Of a DNA stretch of 64,000 bases, positions 40,901-50,720 are shown in pieces. The stretch's first letter is position 1. Each line of letters starts with the position of its first letter. The position numbers were made by a program, and so were the translations under genes. The DNA comes from Membranipora membranacea (taxonomy: Eukaryota; Bryozoa; Gymnolaemata; Cheilostomatida; Membraniporidae). A model generated the notes under the pieces. It did no database searches. It had not been told where the DNA came from and saw only the letters and a program-made list of their open reading frames with translations. The stretch covers positions 17,610,001-17,674,000 of the forward strand of contig OU612068.1 in NCBI GenBank assembly GCA_914767715.1. Direction: 5' to 3'.

Positions 40901-43900
40901 TCATTTAGCATGAGTACCATCACAAGGATTTCGGTCTGAGGGCTCGATTTAAAATTTACTGATTAGGGGCGGTTACATGTTGGGTGCTCATACTAAATTG
41001 ACTCTAACGATCAGAGATACATATGATAATAGTGTAATCTCGATATCAGTGTGGAAAAGAGGAGACTTAGGAAATTCTTGTACTAACCCCCAGATCTTAA
41101 AGTGATGGAATATGATTTCATGCAGAGAGTGTTTGAGACAATATGAGATGAACTCCTCTAGAGAGAGAAGCTTCTCGGCTTCGCTTCTATTGGTGATGAG
41201 CCCTGTTCTACACAGAGTACTGAATCGGCCCTGGATTGTCGACTGCGTCTCACTGTCGACAATGCCCTGCCTGTGTAACATATATGAAGGGAACAATTTA
41301 ATTAGTAATGTTATAAAACCAAGCAAAAGTAAATAACTGGTGTGAAGAGATCTGTTTTTATGTTAGCATCCGTGCATCTTGCCTTAAAATTATGTTATCA
41401 AGTTCATACAATAAGAAACTCTTAAGGAAAAAAAGACATTCATCACTTTGTAAATATCACCCGATCATAATGGAAAGGACTCTTATAGGAGCAACAAATC
41501 AAAGTTTTCTCCCAGTCATGGTGAAATTTCAGAATTTCTCGAATTAAACAACCTTTCTACTAACGTTAAAGATTGTAACTTACACAGCTAATTTATCCAG
41601 AACAGCCATCTTGTTTGTGGTGGGTAGTATAGCGCAGCAGACATCAATCATCTCTGTAGTGATTGGCTGAGACTGATAGGTGTGTTCAGCTGTAGCCTTG
41701 TTACACTGCACGTCAATCCACAGTAGTAACTTGTCTATCATGTTATGCCGGCAGAGATAGGACCAGAGAGAGACTGCGGGTATCTCAGACAGTTCATCAT
41801 ACCTCTCTAGAATAATTAGATTTGTTTTAAAACGGAAGACAAGACAGTAACAATGAAATCAGTTGTGTCATAAAATCCCTATATAGACTACAAATGGTAG
41901 TTTACATCAATATCATGATGACATCATTTAAATCAAGTAATCAAGCAAATGAAGTAATTGGAAAAGAGGTCAGCCATTTTCGCAACATGGTTTTCTGGAA
42001 ACAATGATGAGAAGCAGCAACCATTGTTTGCTAAACTGTCTTCAGTATGAGAGGACAAAACACTACTGCTAACCTTGATCATGTATGATACGATCTATGT
42101 TCATGTCATGTTGATGAGGTATCCAGTAATTCACCCAGTCGAGCATGTAGTGTGAGTACCAGCGTGATTTATCACTACCAGGGGAGATGACACCTATCTC
42201 ACCACACAACTTTGATAGTCCGAAAACATCAGATGTGGGGAAGTTAGAGAAACCACCACTATGAAATAAGTCAGATGTCTATGTTAGTCATTACTGGCAT
42301 ATAAAATGTATGTGATTGCAAACTACTAATTTCAGTCAACACATTGTAATTTGTCTTTGACAAAATTACCGAATAAACTGAATCTAATCAAACTTTGGAT
42401 AGGCATGCAGCTCAAACTGCTGATGTTGAGCAGAATTTTAACAGTATCACAATTCAAAGCTTTACTTGGTGAAAAATATGGAGAGCATTAGAAATTGCCG
42501 CCTCCTATTTAAAAATAAGACCATTGAGTTGGAAGTTGTCCATCTCCTTGGTCTGATGAAAAGATGGAGCATCATCAGGAAGAGTTAAGCTTGTTACAAT
42601 TTTTAGATATACCTGCGGCCAATAGCGAGAGATTGTTGGAATGATTCACATGGATAGAGTTTATCTATCTCAGCGGCAAACTCTATAGCTTTCTGATCAG
42701 ACTCGGTGAACTCGCCCTCAGACTTCAGCTCCTCAACCAGATATTTCCTCAGGTTACTGTCCGTCGTGTACATGGCTATCTGAGACAGCTTTGTGAATAC
42801 GCCGAATCCCTGAAATCAATCTCTCAAGTAAGGTACAGAAATGATTGGCTTAATTGAGTTATTATTAGGCAAACGCAAGACCTTTAAAATTTCACGATTT
42901 TGAACACATTACCTAAAAGCAGAGAATGCGCATGGAGAGCAACATCCTACGTTAAAAGGAAGTTTTTAACATCCTTGTCATGTGGCTGAGGGAAAATGCT
43001 AGATTTCCGAAAATTTGAAGAACTGCCAAGTCTAGGATCTAGACAGACAGCATGCAGTGTGCTGAATGAGTTATGTTTCCTGTGTCAAAGAGGAGACAAC
43101 TTGATAGCTGGTTAAAAAATTAATCACATTCTAACTAAAAGAGTGCAGTGATTCATAGCTTTGTGTGTGAATAGTATGATACATCATTACACAACTCAAT
43201 CAGTCCAAATCATCGCTCAATACTCATTGTTTGAATCCTTGGTAAGCTAAGTGTTGAAGAGAGCTAAAAGCCTGCAAATGGTAAGTTAGTAGACATTTAC
43301 AATGCCACATATACTCTTACCATGTTTTTGAGCATTTGACAGGCAGAAGACCAGTTTCTCTCGATCAGTTCATCCAGTACACATTGCAGGCCAATCTTAA
43401 CAATATAATCCCAGGATGCCTCAGACTCACGGCTATGTAACCTGAAGTAACCTTGTAGAAGGGAGATATCACCCATCAATATACCATCACCTATCAGTTC
43501 CTGCAAACGACCAAACATTTTATAGTCAGGTAGATAGCACAGTTTTTACATAGATAAATAGTTCGGCAGATAGTTATGCACGATTTTCAAGTATACCAAA
43601 TCTTTTCAGCTGCTACCAAGGAGATGAGATTTAAAGTTTTAAATACCTCTTTGTTGCTACCAATAGTATTTATTATTTCATTCTAATTGGAGAAAAGATG
43701 TATGAGTGTGTTTTGTTAGGGCATAGCATACAGAGTTGAAGCAAATTTGTTAAAACTAAATTATTGCAGATGCCGATATTCATGCACTGGCACAGGACCT
43801 AGGTTGATTACCTTGGTACTGAGCGAGTTCCACTTTTTGATGACATCCTTTGTAAGAGCGGGCAGCTCTTTAGTCACAGATGCCAACAATGCTTTACTTG

Positions 43901-46900
43901 TCTCACTTTTCTTTAGCTTTTTACTGGAAGAAGAAGACCTGCAACAAAAGGAATATTCAGAAACTGTGAGAATAGAATATAAGAAAAAAATCTGCAGGAG
44001 CTCAAAAAATGTTGGCTGATTGGTTGTACATGACATCCAGGTAACATATATCCACATGAGAAAAGAGTATTACATAACGAGAATTCAGTGAGCCTAGCTG
44101 CTAAAAGTAAACCCCACATATTTAGCTGATATTTGAAAAAACCTGAATTTTAAAAATTGAAAATCCACTATTGTCAAAAATTTGACAAAAGAATCAAATT
44201 TAGCAGCCATTTTCTTTGATAAAATACACACTTTTTTGGACTAGATTTCAGTATCTCCTTGAATGTAATATCGTGATCAGAAAGTCGACCCAGAAGTGAT
44301 TCCAGTAATTCTCTTTTCTCTACTTCCTCGCTGATTAACATCTCTCGTAACATCACCATTCCTTTCCGTGTTTGTGCTGTTACAACAAAGTGGATAAAAA
44401 AATTCACAGCCATCTTTATAAAATCTATTTTTTCTTTATAATCGGCCAATGATCAATCGAATATGGTAATTTTGCCAGACAAACTAGACACCTAACTGTA
44501 CTGTTCCCTCATTATCAAATATTCTAGCTTCATTCAAATTTCAAAATTGTGTAATATTCGGACAGTTACGCAATGACAAGAAAGAATAAGAATCATCAAA
44601 ACAATGCTAGACTAAACAGTGGAATAAACTAGCAATAAAGGATAGCAAAATACTATATCAACTATTTTGAGCTTTGTTCTAGGATTACCGTCTTTTATAG
44701 TCCAAAACTCAACATATTTTTTATTAGAATATTGCCATGTGGGTATTTTATGTAGTCTGTAGGGTACAGAGAGAAAGATTTGTTTCCAAACCTTGCAGAA
44801 ATGCTAGAATAGCCTCTGTCAGCTGTGTTGCGAATACATGGGTAGTTGAATGGCTGATATATGTAGAGGCAGCAGTGCTTATGATGCTACATAGACGCTC
44901 TAAATCTTCTCTGCTGCCTACAGGCGGCGAACTCATTACATCATCAATAACTGAAATACAACCAAAAGAAAATGATGAAATGAAAAAAATGTAGAGATGA
45001 ACAGAGAGATTATTATTATTTGAGCGATCAAAAAATAGGCCAAGAATCAGAGAAAATTCCTGCTCTATGATGGATAATATATAGTTGCCGTGACTTTAAA
45101 CACATTATATATAAATATACATATATCATATAAATATATAATATTTTATATGTGTTATTTATTTAATATATGTTTATGGTCATGAGTCAGTCAGTCTGAG
45201 TGGTACTATTAGATAGAACAAGTGAAGGCAAACAGATCCGACAGCTATGGAACAAATATATGAAGCCTGCACACGCAAATATTAATCAACTCAGTCAAGG
45301 TAGAGAAAAAACCGCGCAGTGACTCCTAGCGCATTGCTCAGACTGAATGAATCTTACATGTGTATCTAGATTTGATGAACTCAAGTGCAGTATTGATATC
45401 TCTGTTCTGGAGAGCCTGTGCTAACTTCTCTATGGTCGGTGCTGGCTCTGAACCCCATCCATTTTTAATAATAACAGACCGCAGTAGATTTTTCTTCACC
45501 TCAGCCTAGCAATTGAAACAACAAGTCACAGTTTCACCTCAAACAATGCTCAAGATAAACATTGGAATTATCCAAGCTTAAACATTCACACACAAAAAAC
45601 GGTTAACAATTGTCCACTCTGGGTAGAGCAAAGAATATGTCAATATAACAAAAAGCAGATTTATTTCCAAATTTGTATATATATATATATATATATATAT
45701 AACATATTGGCATTTCTACATTTAATAATCTACATTAATAGGCATGCGTTTAATAGCCACATCTGACTCGACATATTGATTTTTTCTTACTTGAGAGTAA
45801 TGTATCTTGAAGTGACCAATCGTAGCTGCGTAGACTTTATTAGCAGATAATATCATATGCGGGATTGTCTCCACATCAGATAGTATAACATACTCGTCTG
45901 TCCTTAAACTACAATTAATGTTCATGTTCACAATATATTTTCAGTTCATTAGTAATATAAAAGGAGATTTGAAATGTTCGACTAATTAACCCAAAAATTA
46001 AAACACGGACACAAAGGGTGTAAAAACATCATGTAAATGATTCCTGGAATACTCGCTTTGCTTTGTCTAAAGTTTGCATCTTGTAAAAAAATATTTTTTA
46101 TCCATACATTTTGACTTCATCTCCTGGAATTTATTCAAAACAATACTTGAACGAACAGACATTTCGTTTACAAGCGCAAGGACGCACGTCATGTGACCAA
46201 CATAAACATTTACATTTTACATTATGCCTGACTTGACTTACTTCAGTGTTTCAGAGTCTCCAGTGATAAGGCTATAAGAGTTTAGAACCATCTTGCCTTT
46301 CTGTAGAGTGATTGCCGCTATATGATCTTCTGTACACTGGTAGGCTATACAATCTCCATTCATCGATATCTAAAACAAGTGTACAGATTTTTTTCATTTC
46401 AGAAAATAAACCCTGATATGCTTACAACTTTCAAGCTACTCATTTCTAACCTGGTATTCCCAGTTGGATCTGTCCCAAAATATTGTATTATATAACTATC
46501 CTTGACTTGATCAGTTGTCAGGTTTTCCTCGCAGTACCCCTGGTATTCATCCTGTACTGGTTCATCTATTACATTGCTGCCCTAGATTGCAAACAATTAA
46601 ATTTAAAAAAAGTATTTTTTTTTGTATCTTCCACATGAAACATTCACAAGTTTAATGTTAACTACAATTTAGAAGATGTCCCATGTAAATTTCTCAGTCT
46701 AAGAAATTATCATTTAGTATGTTTGCATTTTAAGCAAGCAAAAATTTCAAAGAACTGTCCCGATCTTAAAATACCTTGAATAGAGATTTGGAGCTTTTGA
46801 ATTTTCGGTCGCTTGGTTTGATATCCTTCCTAGCTGAGAACTGCAGTTTGTCAAACCAGTGACTAGCTCCTGCACCAGCTGATAAAAAAAGTAAAGATAC

Positions 46901-49442
46901 GTCATTAATTCATTTATTATATAGCATGACAGTAACTCACTGAGTAGTGGTATTTCTGAGCTAAGCATTGGGAGTTTGCTAAGAAGGTGAAAAATTACGC
47001 CCGTCTAACTGTAGGAAGAACAAATCTAAGCACTAACTCAGGCCCAGGATAGGATCCTACGCAATATCTTCATTGATACCCTCACCCATAAAATGCAGGA
47101 TTTGTAATTAACAATCCGGGCATATTTTGTGCAGCATAGCGCCTTTATAGAACTCTATTTATAACATATTATAAAAATTGATGTATCGTTAGGAGCACCT
47201 GCCTTGACTTATAACCCACTTTTGTTCCATAAAAATTGTTTAATGTTTCAACTCGTGAAGAAAAACAGGAACAATTGACTATTTGCGTGTAAATAATTCA
47301 GTAATCTAAACTACTCACATTTTCCGTGAGGTGAGGAGTGGTCTCTGTTGACTAAAAGGGAGTTTTGCTGGAAGTACAGATCTAGATTACAGCAGAAAAT
47401 CTCTCCATTCTCATTCTGAAGGACTAGATGAAGACAATCCGGAGTCATCCTGTAAATTAAAAATAATGAAATAATGAGTGTCACCGTCGAATCGTCCTCT
47501 CTTGCCACCACCTTGTGAAACATGCCATTGATAGTGACAGGGTAAAGAAAGTTAACTTCAAATAGTTGACTTGCACAGAAATGCAGCAGCCTGGGAACAA
47601 TAGCAAGGTATGTGCTTGATTGGTAAGTTCTTTATCATATCAAACAACTGTTTTGATAATATCATAGCATCTGCTTTTGACAAAATACATTTTAATTTAC
47701 CCTCAAAGATCAAGCATCAATCATTCAAACATCATTTTTTTGATTACCTTTTGTTCATCTTGATTTAATAATGTTCTGATTTTGAAAAACATTCTCATCA
47801 AAAGTCTCATTTTTTATGAAAGTTATGACATTAGAGTTTTAAAAGAAAAGAACACTTATATTTTGGCTTCTATACAACAGCTGCTGTCGGTACGAACCTG
47901 CACTCAGTCCAGTTGTTGCCTTTCTCTCTCTGTACAACAGCTAAGAAGTTACTAGTGACAAGATCGTGGAATACTGACCAATGTGATAGGAACCGATAAA
48001 CATATTGAGGTTATGATAATGTAAAGTAATTGAAAGGTAGCTTATAGATGCTAGGAGATCACAGAACTGTACTTCGAGCAATGAGGGAGTTCATTGCTTC
48101 GAGCAAGTCCAGTGGTCGTGTGCCCATCGGTTAAGGCCTTGACCACTGGAGCACAAAATCTTGAACTTGCACAAACTCCAGAAGGCCTGTGCAGATAATG
48201 GTGAACCAATTCGTGTCCTAATTATAACTATGATGCAATATCTAGGAAATCCTCTTTTTCAGGAATTATGGCTACTGGTGTAAAAGGGATCCAAAAGCTA
48301 ATATTTAGCTGCGGTGATAGCAAGCCAATGCATTTTATATTAATTAACCCAGAGACGAGGAGAATAATAGATACAATATAAACTAGAGAGAAGTGTTGCA
48401 TGCTCTGTTGAACAGAGATTATAAACCAATGCGGAATTATCTTCCATTCACTGATGTTAAGGATGCAAATCAAAAGGATACGTATTGAGTGATCGCTATC
48501 AACCACAGCCAATATGTTGCCTGTTACCGAGGCGTGCAGCACTTTAGAAGGACATTCGATTGTGTACACTATCTCCCAGGGTTTGGTTTCATTGACAACA
48601 AGCTGTACTACCAAGTGACTGTCGACTAAGACTGTCAACTTCCCAGCACAGATGTCAAGTATCTGGCAATCCTTCACAGATATATCTGAAAACAAAAAAT
48701 TGCAGTTTGTTATTACAGACCCAGCATTGCGAACCCTAGGATATCTTATGTTGAACATAGTATGATTTATACACCGTCCAATCACTTGCCCATAATTTTT
48801 AACAGTGCTGCCATGTTAAAAAATAAAAAGATTCATGGGCAAATAACTTACCTTGACTACCTTTTCCCTGTTCTCTTATCAAGCCTTTTAGAGTAAGGTG
48901 ATGAAGCTCCGTGGTGCATCGGGTTTGAGTACCTGAAATCTTGTAGACGCCTAAGTTTCCTGAACCGCTGGATAATGAAACGGTAGGCGGTCTGTCACCG
49001 GTGTCATGATCAAATGAATGGCTATAAATATAAACAGTCAGATTAAGTGTGGCATGTGTGGCATTGAGCTTGCAGAGGAATAAAGCCCTGTCAAAGCTAA
49101 GAGGACTAAGCATTATGAAGCAAACAACTTGCTAATAACTTACAAATCATTGGACTACAGGATATTGAGCAGAGCAAGGAGTTAGATAAAGATATATCTC
49201 TATCAGATTAGTTCTGTGAGTGTAGTACACCTGTATTCAACCTACCTGGATACTCTTGAAGACACTGCCAAGGATGAATCAACTCCTTTAGCAATAGATG
49301 ATTGAGCTATGCTCAAAACATCAATGCTGTTTTCTAGTGGAATAGCCACTAGCCCATGTTGTTTCTCAATTGAAGACTTTGAAGCATCCTGATATTGACC
49401 ATTCTGTTTGAGCTCACACAGCACTGTTCTTTTCTCAGTCAT
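4323..49442 (-). CDS. SPG11: Spatacsin (SPG11), whole gene
   Basis: Spatacsin is a very large cytosolic/lysosome-associated protein that acts with spastizin (ZFYVE26) and the AP-5 adaptor in lysosome reformation. The identification rests on co-linear similarity from exon 4 to the stop: MLKNMGFGVFTKLSQIAMY, the CLKHSLHEIIFHHFKI helix, MPHFSSETMVRKYGHEEKL, LRRFCPGDNDIYRVVSSHF and the C-terminal LLSYCKDVVIRYKLA all match conserved spatacsin blocks in order. About 50 exons give roughly 2,500 codons, close to the vertebrate length (about 2,440). The start is the ATG at 49442 (MTEKRTVLCEL); the stop is the TAA at 4325-4323. Three junctions are uncertain: exon 5 to 6, inside or after exon 8, and exon 41 to 42. 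Two introns above 8 kb contain complete genes on the other strand. Exon lists are given in the three block entries. Confidence 0.93.
5167..5219. repeat. Short tandem repeat and poly-G run
   Basis: The unit CAGTGTCACTTGGT is repeated about 2.6 times and followed within a few bases by a run of about 13 G. It lies in an SPG11 intron. Confidence 0.8.
6840..7459 (+). pseudogene. Non-LTR retrotransposon reverse-transcriptase fragment
   Basis: Broken reading frames encode the 3' end of a LINE-type reverse transcriptase. Visible are LLNASKTVIMN, then YVKFLGIYVDKKLSFNKHI (the typical FLGI.D..L....H. motif) and ARLENIQISAFRVILP followed by a cysteine-containing tail. Stops and frame shifts separate the pieces and no endonuclease or 5' part is present. 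It is a dead 5'-truncated insertion in an SPG11 intron, on the strand opposite to the host gene. Confidence 0.75.
7585..7652 (-). repeat. tRNA-like sequence (possible SINE head)
   Basis: On the minus strand GGGGTGCCCTAATGGTGAAG resembles an A-box D-arm. A CCAGG/CCTGG stem encloses a T-loop-like B-box, and the ends can partly pair. The B-box is one base longer than consensus, so this is not called a functional tRNA. It may be a degraded tRNA-derived SINE. Confidence 0.3.
10537..10800 (-). pseudogene. Second reverse-transcriptase fragment
   Basis: The minus-strand frame reads TKTMTDLYYAFFYPRLIYGL followed by EFWG, the characteristic C-terminal thumb/connection motif of non-LTR reverse transcriptases. 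It continues as LVLQKICSANNKKIRQ. Only about 80 residues remain. It is a relic in an SPG11 intron. Confidence 0.6.
10926..11146. repeat. Foldback element, about 57-base arms
   Basis: Left arm about 10928-10984 (CCTATATTAAATAATCATTA... GGGAAATCCAACTGAA) is the near-perfect reverse complement of 11088-11144. The spacer is about 100 bases. It ends 30 bases from SPG11 exon 42 (11426-11176). Confidence 0.85.
13983..16120. other. SPG11 intron 36, segment upstream of the nested kinase-Arb2 gene
   Basis: No convincing exon was seen. A 44-base unit is tandemly duplicated at 14505-14591 (GGAAACAGGAATT...). A 98-codon open frame at 15028-15321 has no ATG at its beginning and no recognised similarity. 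A G-rich stretch lies at 15880-16060. The promoter of the nested gene should lie near its right end. Confidence 0.4.
16121..21748 (+). CDS. NEK-like protein kinase fused to Arb2/FAM172A domain
   Basis: Exons: 16121-16231, 16782-16896, 17175-17272, 17620-17771, 18092-18233, 18739-18857, 19133-19233, 19434-19531, 19773-19841, 20247-20377, 20738-20852, 21021-21245, 21566-21748. They join without stops into 552 residues. Residues 1-270 are a kinase with NEK-like features: glycine loop GGFGKAYL (17-24), lysine K37, HRDLKPQN (130-137), DFG (150-152), TKAGTMAYSAPEM and TDIWSLGV; all catalytic residues are kept. Residues about 268-552 match the Arb2 domain of FAM172A/ARB2A: YGFRVN...NGQL, LMILIHGSGRVKAGQWTRR, EGTQLPYIRKALNVGYGVVV, the AHSAGG elbow (S448) and NWVTSDKPVGT...VSAGTTTHE. 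Exon 7 could instead stop at 19239 if read through. The GTCAGT donor at 19234 is preferred because it keeps the Arb2 domain uninterrupted. The gene is nested in SPG11, antisense. Confidence 0.85.
18462..18720 (+). mobile_element. MITE copy with inverted-repeat end
   Basis: It starts TTTTAAAGACTACGCCAAAA, contains CCAATGCATGTTATAGTCAG, and ends in a foldback in which ATTATGATGTCACTATGAAC is followed by its complement. It lies in an intron of the kinase-Arb2 gene, about 20 bases before exon 6. Confidence 0.75.
18935..19090 (+). mobile_element. MITE copy
   Basis: Second copy of the same element within 250 bases of the first. It has CCCAAAGACCAATACATG, then GATGGTGGAAAAAGTGCCTC and CGCATTATGATGTCACGATG. 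The left end is shortened. Confidence 0.7.
19930..19961. repeat. Perfect 32-base palindrome
   Basis: ACCATAGAGTTATTAT is followed directly by its exact reverse complement with no loop. It lies in an intron of the kinase-Arb2 gene. Confidence 0.9.
22235..22240 (+). promoter_or_regulatory. Possible poly(A) signal of the kinase-Arb2 gene
   Basis: AATAAA about 490 bases after the stop codon at 21748 and 315 bases before the next SPG11 exon. It is placed by position only. Confidence 0.3.
22555..31953 (-). CDS. SPG11: SPG11 exons 21-36 (middle, helical)
   Basis: Exons: 31953-31814, 31408-31277, 30312-30231, 29544-29313, 28786-28578, 28361-28253, 27630-27471, 26809-26632, 26222-26097, 25755-25610, 25265-25071, 24551-24447, 24084-23907, 23583-23375, 23156-23019, 22716-22555. 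All junction phases agree. Recognisable spatacsin blocks include DEITLYTLLK, KWGVSSGDRLF, MPHFSSETMVRKYG...GRPCFAY, NWLSFLVYAQIFNY and DSSRLGRECIDMDTGHY. Exons 28-29 form a polar linker with low conservation. The 8.35 kb intron before exon 21 (31954-40300) contains ankyrin-caspase B on the plus strand. Confidence 0.9.
24648..24712. repeat. Foldback element, 21-base arms
   Basis: GGTAGAGACATGGGGGTCAG and the following C are repeated in inverted form as GCTGACCCCCGTGTCTCTAC plus C. The spacer is about 23 bases. It abuts the tRNA-derived sequence at 24720. Confidence 0.85.
24720..24960 (+). mobile_element. tRNA-derived SINE-like element
   Basis: It starts with a tRNA-like head. The A-box-like GTGGCTCAGTGGTTAGAGCG is followed about 50 bases later by the B-box GGGTTCAAATCCCACTGC, close to the pol III consensus. 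About 170 bases of unrelated body follow. The anticodon-arm region is not a clean stem, so a functional tRNA is unlikely. It lies in an SPG11 intron, antisense to the host gene. Confidence 0.6.
29918..29974. repeat. Perfect 57-base hairpin palindrome
   Basis: Arms 918-945 and 947-974 (offset 29000) are exact 28-base reverse complements (AACTTGATTGATAAACAAAA...) with a single unpaired base. It lies in an SPG11 intron. No coding frame is associated. Confidence 0.95.
31986..32196. repeat. Direct repeat, about 63-base units
   Basis: The unit around TATGAATTAGATATTGACCT...AATGTAAAGTA occurs at 31986-32050 and again at 32131-32196 in the same orientation with some differences. It lies in the SPG11 intron that hosts ankyrin-caspase B, just upstream of that gene. 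Confidence 0.7.
32630..37793 (+). CDS. Ankyrin-repeat/caspase-like protein, copy B (complete)
   Basis: Exons: 32630-32667, 33054-34105, 34474-34748, 34929-35138, 36005-36160, 36720-36819, 37312-37793, giving 770 residues with consistent phases. Residues about 20-455 are degenerate ankyrin repeats (SAFHLAVFQNCLDSARVLL, TILHCAIQHQNIQGVHMIL, SPLHTAATKGYLTCVELLL). Residues about 468-605 are a caspase p20 fold: PPAVLIIYNTGERDGADDEM, MMSHGEQGAI with the catalytic-position histidine H544, and VLVLQCCQNN with cysteine C584 where caspases have QACxG. A Ser/Thr/Ala-rich linker (about 620-650) precedes a p10 region: KADMSLLMSTVGGGLAERN (arginine of the SWRN position kept) and QIPVYMSTMKYKLNL. It is probably a cysteine protease; activity and aspartate preference are not proven. 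Exon 1 (13 residues) is the least certain part. The gene lies antisense inside an SPG11 intron and is paralogous to copy A at 1-3036. Confidence 0.85.
34800..34829. repeat. Perfect 30-base palindrome
   Basis: CACAGAGTAAGGATA is followed by its exact reverse complement. It lies in intron 3 of ankyrin-caspase B. Confidence 0.95.
35848..35985. mobile_element. MITE terminus arranged as a foldback
   Basis: The MITE end (AAAGACTACCCAAAGACCAA TGCATGTTATAGTCAGGCAG) is present in both orientations around a centre near 35915, with arms of about 65 bases. It lies in intron 4 of ankyrin-caspase B and ends about 20 bases before exon 5. Confidence 0.8.
38069..38470. repeat. Foldback element splitting a direct duplication
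   Basis: Terminal inverted repeats CTGTAGAATGGGTTTTA (left) and its near complement ending AACCCATTCTACAG (right) bound about 400 bases. The flanks (TATGTTTTGAAT.ATCAACC.TCACC...) are diverged direct copies of each other. Confidence 0.65.
39713..40224. repeat. Large foldback element, about 175-base arms
   Basis: Left arm about 39713-39893 and right arm about 40056-40224 are inverted copies (TAGACAGTTTTCTGAGCTC; CTCAATTCGGAGTTGTCCTC; TTATCTTGAAAACCGCTTAT and their complements) with a few substitutions and a spacer of about 160 bases. No open frame of note is seen. It is probably a non-autonomous foldback transposon. Confidence 0.85.
40301..49442 (-). CDS. SPG11: SPG11 exons 1-20 (N-terminal half)
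   Basis: Exons: 49442-49246, 49021-48852, 48685-48482, 47973-47898, 47449-47319, 46978-46941, 46878-46775, 46581-46451, 46369-46242, 45908-45791, 45505-45358, 44950-44792, 44376-44232, 43938-43812, 43500-43321, 42809-42613, 42258-42074, 41806-41584, 41270-41088, 40407-40301. Exons 1-10 encode a weakly conserved beta-rich region, for example KLTVLVDSHLVVQLVV and IFCCNLDLYF, consistent with the propeller-like N-terminus of spatacsin. From exon 11 the protein is helical repeat (NGWGSEPAPTIEKLAQAL onward). Phase bookkeeping is consistent from exon 9 to exon 20. Exon 5 ends in phase 1 while exon 6 is best read after phase 2. Exon 8 may contain a 62-base intron (GTACAG...GGATAG), which would restore frame and give LYNTIFWDRSNWEYQ before exon 9. 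Confidence 0.85.
45677..45702. repeat. AT dinucleotide microsatellite
   Basis: Uninterrupted (AT)n run of about 26 bases in an SPG11 intron. A similar run occurs at about 26926-26947. Confidence 0.9.
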
Positions 49443-50720
49443 TGTACCTCATGCAATGCCTGGGGAAGTAGGGATGTACCTGTTGCATTAGGATAGCACA
49501 GTAATTATAAAAAATAGGGATGGCGTAGGTTAGTTACCGTACATTACAAGTGATCACTTTTTGACTGATAAAATTAAACAAACAACAAGAGATGAGAAGA
49601 GAGTTTTATGCAATGCAGACTCCTCCCCCCTTTAACCTTCACCTAATTGGGCCCTCCCAAATGATATCATTGGTCAGAAGATGAATTATACAGCAATCAT
49701 TGGACATTGAAGTAATCAGCTACTCCGTTTCACACTTATGTGTTCATTTCCGGTGACAACAAAAATTTTGTCAAAAATGATGCTGATTCACCCTTCAGTA
49801 TTTGGGTAGACTAACTGAGGACTTCTTGGACTTACCTGGGGTAACAAAGTTGACCCCTTGTTACTTTACCCTTGTTCTTACTGTTGGCTCATAGGGTTAA
49901 AATGATTAGGATCTATACAAATATATCTTGATTGAGCTGGTGGATTCTAGGGACAAACAATAACAAACACAGCAAAGGCCTGCCGAGGTTGGTGCAAAAC
50001 CAGACTAGAGCAGTGGTCAAGTGAGTTCCCCAGTGGGGAGTACCAGACCAAAGAGCAACAGCAAACAGTAGCAGGCCTGTGAGAAAATAGATCTCATTGA
50101 ATGTATATAATCTACGGCCTTAAAGAAATGCAGTATTTAGGGAATTGGAGTGGAAGGTTATATGGGGTGACACTTAACGCACGGAGTACACCTTGCTAAA
50201 TCAAATTTGAAAGTCTCATAGACAGGCTATCTTGCACACATAGTAGTTCTGTGATTAGCACCAAAGGAGCAGGTGCCACAATTGAGCGGGACAGACCAAA
50301 CTTTGCTGACTCCTTGCATGGAAGTCATTAAATCGATACTGTTCTTGGATAAAAACTGGAAATACCTTACACTTACAGGCCTGCTCATTTGTTTTTGAAT
50401 TGCTGAGAAAGCTGACCCATTATTATGGGCAAATACCAGTGGAGAGGAAGAGATACCCCTGATTGCATGTCAATTTACCTGCAGTTTCTCCCTAGATGTA
50501 GATAAGTTGGGGAGCTGCTTGCGGCTCAGGATCTGACTCCTGAAGACTGTATAGACCTTTGACAGGTGCAGCTGTCACCTTGGTCATTTATCTATGCATA
50601 GACGTCCAACGCAGAGCAACATAAACCGTTGCTGAACAAGCTCATCTTTATGCTGGTCTAAATTCAGGCGATTATGTCGAGAATCAAAACATAGAAATTT
50701 TGTCTCTTTTAGAATCTGGG
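49443..50720. promoter_or_regulatory. Divergent SPG11/NGLY1 intergenic region
   Basis: The two start codons point away from each other across about 1.28 kb, so both promoters and any non-coding first exons must lie here. The NGLY1 frame stays open upstream of its ATG to about 50625 without another in-frame ATG. No TATA box or CpG-rich core was recognised by eye. Confidence 0.5.
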
